Shown in pieces: positions 60,527 through 64,000 of a stretch of 64,000 nt of DNA. Where the stretch lies: contig NC_065876.1 in the NCBI RefSeq assembly GCF_933775445.1, positions 28,086,001 through 28,150,000 of the forward strand, in the 5' to 3' direction. Made by a program: the position numbers and the translations under genes. The notes below the pieces were generated by a model. It was not told the origin of the DNA. It did no database searches and was given only the letters and a program-made list of their open reading frames with translations. The stretch's first letter is position 1, and every line of letters begins with the position of its first letter. The stretch comes from Argentina anserina (lineage: Eukaryota; Streptophyta; Magnoliopsida; Rosales; Rosaceae).

Positions 60527-61605
60527 ATGTGCCACTTATATCATCTGGTGCTCAACTGCTCATGACGAAGGATCTGGTGAAATCTGTAAGCATCCTTATT
60601 TCGTCTTAATTTCTCATTCGGTTAAATTTGTTATTTGATCAACTGCTCTAAATATGCTATGTATACCTCTATCAATTTGCTGTTTTTATTTGATCTTATC
60701 AACTCATGTGAAATGACATAGAAGGACAAATATATAAATAAATAAAAAAGAGAATAATTTGTTATAGAGATTAGAGATACTATAATCCAGGTTAGTCTTG
60801 TTTTCCATATCATGTTAAATTGAAGTCGATTAGGAATCGAGCAAAAGAAAATCCGCTTAAATTGCATGATTCATTAACATGACCAAGTCTTCCAGACCCT
60901 CATCTTCAACTTAAGGACTCACCTCCATCTAGTGAAGAATATATAAACACTAAATGAAGCATGAAACTATTGTAAGTGACAAACAAATCGATCAACAGTA
61001 CACGCCTCAACTTTTGTTCAGACAAAATGAGCTCAACACGGCAGGGAAATGGCAGCAGGCTGCTAAAGGTTTAGGACACACCTCATGTATCTTTCAAATG
61101 GAAAGATGATGTTATTAACACACCATTTTTCTCTATTAACACACATCCAATTTAAATAATAAAACATTTGAAAGGGTGTGTTAATAACAACGTACACCCT
61201 ATAGAAAGTTTATGTCTAAACATATTACATTGATCGAAGTATGTTGTAAACTTGTATTAACTATTTATATTTGACTCCCTAAATGGAATTTCTAGCTACG
61301 CACTGTTGGGACTGGCAGGATGCTCACCACTGGCCTCGAAAATCTCTTTGCGTTGGTTAATGGCAATTTTCTGATAGAAAAAGCGATCTTCCTCCTGTTT
61401 TAAACCCTAAATTATAGCAGAAAAGCAGCATTTCCATTTGGGCCCCGGCCCGTACCCGACTAGTAGCCAATGCAGAAAGTGATGAAAAAGAAACCAGACC
61501 AACCCCCACCAAATTCCTTATTTTATGTTTTGTTCGGAAGACTTCAAAAGAGCTGCAAGCGGATCTGAAGTTCTTGCCATTCTAAGATTTTGATCTTACA
61601 AAGTG
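60527..61605. other. Intergenic between two TIR genes
   Basis: No gene seen. 61437-61475 (GGGCCCCGGCCCGTACCCGA) resembles sequences upstream of GrpE (34930) and its copy (56700). A (GAAAGGGTGTGTTAATAAC)-like block occurs near 61100-61190 in two partly inverted forms. Confidence 0.45.
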
Positions 61606-64000
61606 ATGGCCTTCTCGCTCAGCTTCAGTGTCTTGTCTTCCACTTCCCTACTGGTTCTCTTCTCTGCTCTGTTTCTCTCCAACTTTCTCTCTTTATGGTT
61701 GTACTTCGTCTTGTTCTTCTCCACTGTTTGTTTGTGCTGCTGCCTTTTGGTTTTCAAACTGAGACCAACACCACCCCACACTAGTCCTTCAGTCACCACC
61801 GAAGCAGATACTCCTTCTTCTTCTTCTTCTCCTCCATTTCGTAAACTGACATACGATGTGTTCCTCAGTTTCAGTGGGAAAGACACCCGCAAAAGTTTCA
61901 CAGACCATCTCTTCAGTGCTCTCAAACAGAAAGGGATACACACATTTCGAGATGATGAAGAACTTGTGAGGGGGGAATCGATTGGTGAAAATCTGCTGAA
62001 AGCAATTGAAGAGTCAAGATATGTAATCGCTGTTTTCTCACGAAGTTACGCCGATTCCGCATGGTGTTTGGATGAGATTGCAAAGGCCGCTGACTGCACC
62101 AAAATGGGACAAGTAGTCCTCCCAGTGTTCTATGATGTCGATCCATATGAGGTAAGGAGACAAAAAGGCCAACACTTTGAGAAAGCATTTCAGAAGCATC
62201 AAAAGAGATACAAAGGGGAACCAGCCAAAGTGAAGAGGTGGAGAGATGCTCTTTTTCAAGTAGGCAGTCTCTCTGGATGGCATCTGCAACATGGGTAAGC
62301 TTATACTTCTTCCAATTTATGATTCTCTAGTGCTGAAATTGGATCTGTTATTGATATAGATTGGTCTGGAAATAAAGAGAATGTGCCTTTGAGTTTGAAA
62401 TTTTTGCTTTTATATTCCATTCTTCCTATCCTGTTTGTTCAGTGATTGTGATCCTCCCAGTGCTGAATTCAATGTGTATTGGTGGCTTGATATTTACTAT
62501 TTAGCAGTACTTAAGGTCCTATATTAGTTCCTTGTTTGTCATGGCATACTGCACATTCATTATGCAATGAAGGTTTAGGTCACTTATTGTGGCTTGTAGC
62601 ATAAAGATAGGCATTGCCATGTTTGTGAGTAGAGTGAAGGATTGCTCAAGTCCGGTCTTGTGTTTCCGATTGGGGTGATGCCTAGTCTGTTGCTCCATGC
62701 ATTAAAATTTGGACGTTGGTGTGTTTTCAATCCTAATTTACGATAGTATATCAGGCGCAATATCTATTTTTAATTCTAGATCAGGACCGTAATCAATTAA
62801 AATGTTTAATACTGATTTTTTTTCTTTCTCTCTATTAGATCACCCCGTTTATGCATCTACTAGCACCTTACAGTTAGTTTTCTGACCTAACATCACTCAT
62901 AAAAATGTGACTAGCATTACGTATTGCATTTCTGATTCTTCTAATTATAGAAAGAAAAAAAAATTCATTACATAACATTCCGTTATCTTTATCTAGTTGC
63001 TGCTTCTTTTTTCTTTAACCTTCATTGTCTGTATCTACTTGTTCCTTTATCTTATACATAGAAGATATATGATGATTATTTATGACTTTCCAGGTATGAA
63101 TCCAAAGTCATTCAAGAAATTGTAGAAAAGATTTTCACCGAGTTAAATCAAATAATTTCATCGTCTGAGGGTTTAGTTGGGATGGATTCTCACCTGAATC
63201 AGATGCTTTCCTACTTAGAAATTGGGTGTCCTGATGTTCGTATCATAGGGATTTGTGGGATGGGTGGTATCGGGAAAACAACTATTGCACAAGTGGTTTT
63301 TGAAAGGGTACAAACTCAGTTTGAAGGTTGCAGCTTTCTTGAGAATGTTAGAGAGGTAATTGAAAAGCAAGGTGCAGTTCATTTACAAGAGCAACTTCTT
63401 TCGAACTTGCTGAAATGTAAGGTAAATGTACAGAATACTAAAATGGGAAAAAACATAATGAGGCAGAGACTGCAAACTAAAATGGTCCTGGTCGTTCTTG
63501 ATGATGTGGACCAAGAAGAACATTTGGAATCTCTGTGTGATCGTGAATCATTTGGTCCAGGGAGTAGAATCATTATAACTTCAAGAGATGAACATTTGCT
63601 CAGTGCTGTTGAAGGTGATCAGGTGTATAATGTGAATCCATTAACTGATGCTGAAGCTTTTCAGCTCTTTAGTATGAAAGCCCTTAAGAAAGACCAGCTG
63701 GTTGGGGAGGAAGTTCTCAAGCTATCCAAGGAATTTTTGGAATATGCTAATGGCATTCCATTAGCTATCAAAGTTTTAGGTTCTTCGGTTAAGGGCAGAA
63801 GGGTAGAATTGTGGTCCAGTGCATTAGATAGATTAAAAAAAAGTCCTGACAAAAAAGTTATTAATGTTCTCAAGGTTAGTTTTGATGGATTAGAACCAAG
63901 AGAACAAAAAATTTTTTTGGACATTGCATGTTTCCTTAAAGGGGTGAACATAGATCGTGGAAGAAGAATACTACAGGGCAGTGATGCCCACTGTCCAGAC
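61606..64000 (+). CDS. TIR-NB-ARC (TNL) resistance gene with N-terminal membrane anchor, partial
   Basis: Exon 1 is 61606-62294 and exon 2 starts at 63094 (CAT GG|GTAAGC...TTCCAG|G TAT) and stays open to the window edge. Residues ~4-52 are strongly hydrophobic and Cys/Leu-rich, a likely signal anchor, followed by a Pro/Ser linker. The TIR runs from ~83 (YDVFLSFSGKDTRKSF) to ~215, with a glutamate at ~157 in WCLDEIAKA at the position of the NADase catalytic residue of plant TIRs. NB-ARC: P-loop GMGGIGKTT (~285-293), FLENVREV, VLVVLDDVDQ (TNL-type Asp), GSRIIITSRD, NGIPLAIKVLG and FLDIACFLKG. The LRR lies beyond the window. TNLs sense pathogen effectors and signal through EDS1. No damage seen. 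It is a close paralogue of the pseudogenes at 22.7 and 58.0 kb. Confidence 0.93.

Overview
This is a eudicot plant nuclear genome window. The evidence is intron-split genes with GT/AG borders, TNL and CNL resistance-gene families, a PLS-type PPR gene, a CLE peptide gene, a chloroplast-type GrpE and many hAT, LINE and Copia remnants. Gene style suggests a rosid, perhaps Rosaceae, but that is inference and no species is claimed. Most of the sequence is AT-rich and non-coding; genes make up a minority.

Layout. 0-5 kb is repeat-bearing intergenic DNA with a hAT-like MITE that has an 8-bp target-site duplication (TSD). 5.2-6.2 kb holds a two-exon BPS1/UPF0496-like gene (+). 8.8-12.8 kb holds a four-exon serine hydroxymethyltransferase of the N-terminally extended plant SHM6/7 type (-). 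13.5-15.4 kb is repeats, including a second hAT MITE. 15.6-16 kb holds a small two-exon membrane protein (+). 17.7-19.9 kb is an intronless PPR gene (+). 20.6-20.9 kb is a CLE signalling-peptide gene (-) with an aberrant C-terminus. 21.9-25.2 kb is a graveyard on the minus strand: a GrpE last-exon copy, a TNL pseudogene and a frameshifted DUF538 gene. 26.8-30.6 kb holds a bHLH10/89/91-like transcription factor (-) whose 2.7-kb first intron carries a truncated Copia element in the opposite orientation. 31.2-34.8 kb is the intact-looking plastid GrpE gene (-). 35.2-40.4 kb is intergenic with a long foldback element. 40.4-41.6 kb is a 2-oxoglutarate/Fe(II) dioxygenase (-). 41.9-48.4 kb is repeats: a triplicated ~490-bp tandem array, a hAT element with perfect TSD and a 5'-truncated LINE with a 13-bp TSD. 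49.2-52.9 kb holds an IST1-like exon fragment, another hAT element with perfect TSD, and a CNL-derived ARC2-LRR open frame without P-loop. 54.1-56.7 kb is a decayed copy of the 5' part of the GrpE gene. 58.0-60.5 kb is an odd TIR gene joined directly to three post-LRR-type (C-JID-like) modules with no NB-ARC or LRR. 61.6 kb to the window end is an apparently intact TNL with an N-terminal hydrophobic anchor, running off the edge.

Two processes shaped the right and middle parts. The first is expansion and decay of a TNL cluster (copies at 22.7, 58.0 and 61.6 kb). The second is copying of the GrpE locus: its 3' piece lies left and its 5' piece right of the intact gene, and a GrpE-upstream-like sequence lies in front of the terminal TNL. 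The housekeeping genes (SHMT, GrpE, PPR), the developmental genes (bHLH, CLE) and the metabolic gene (2-OGD) are independent loci. Nothing suggests an operon-like arrangement.
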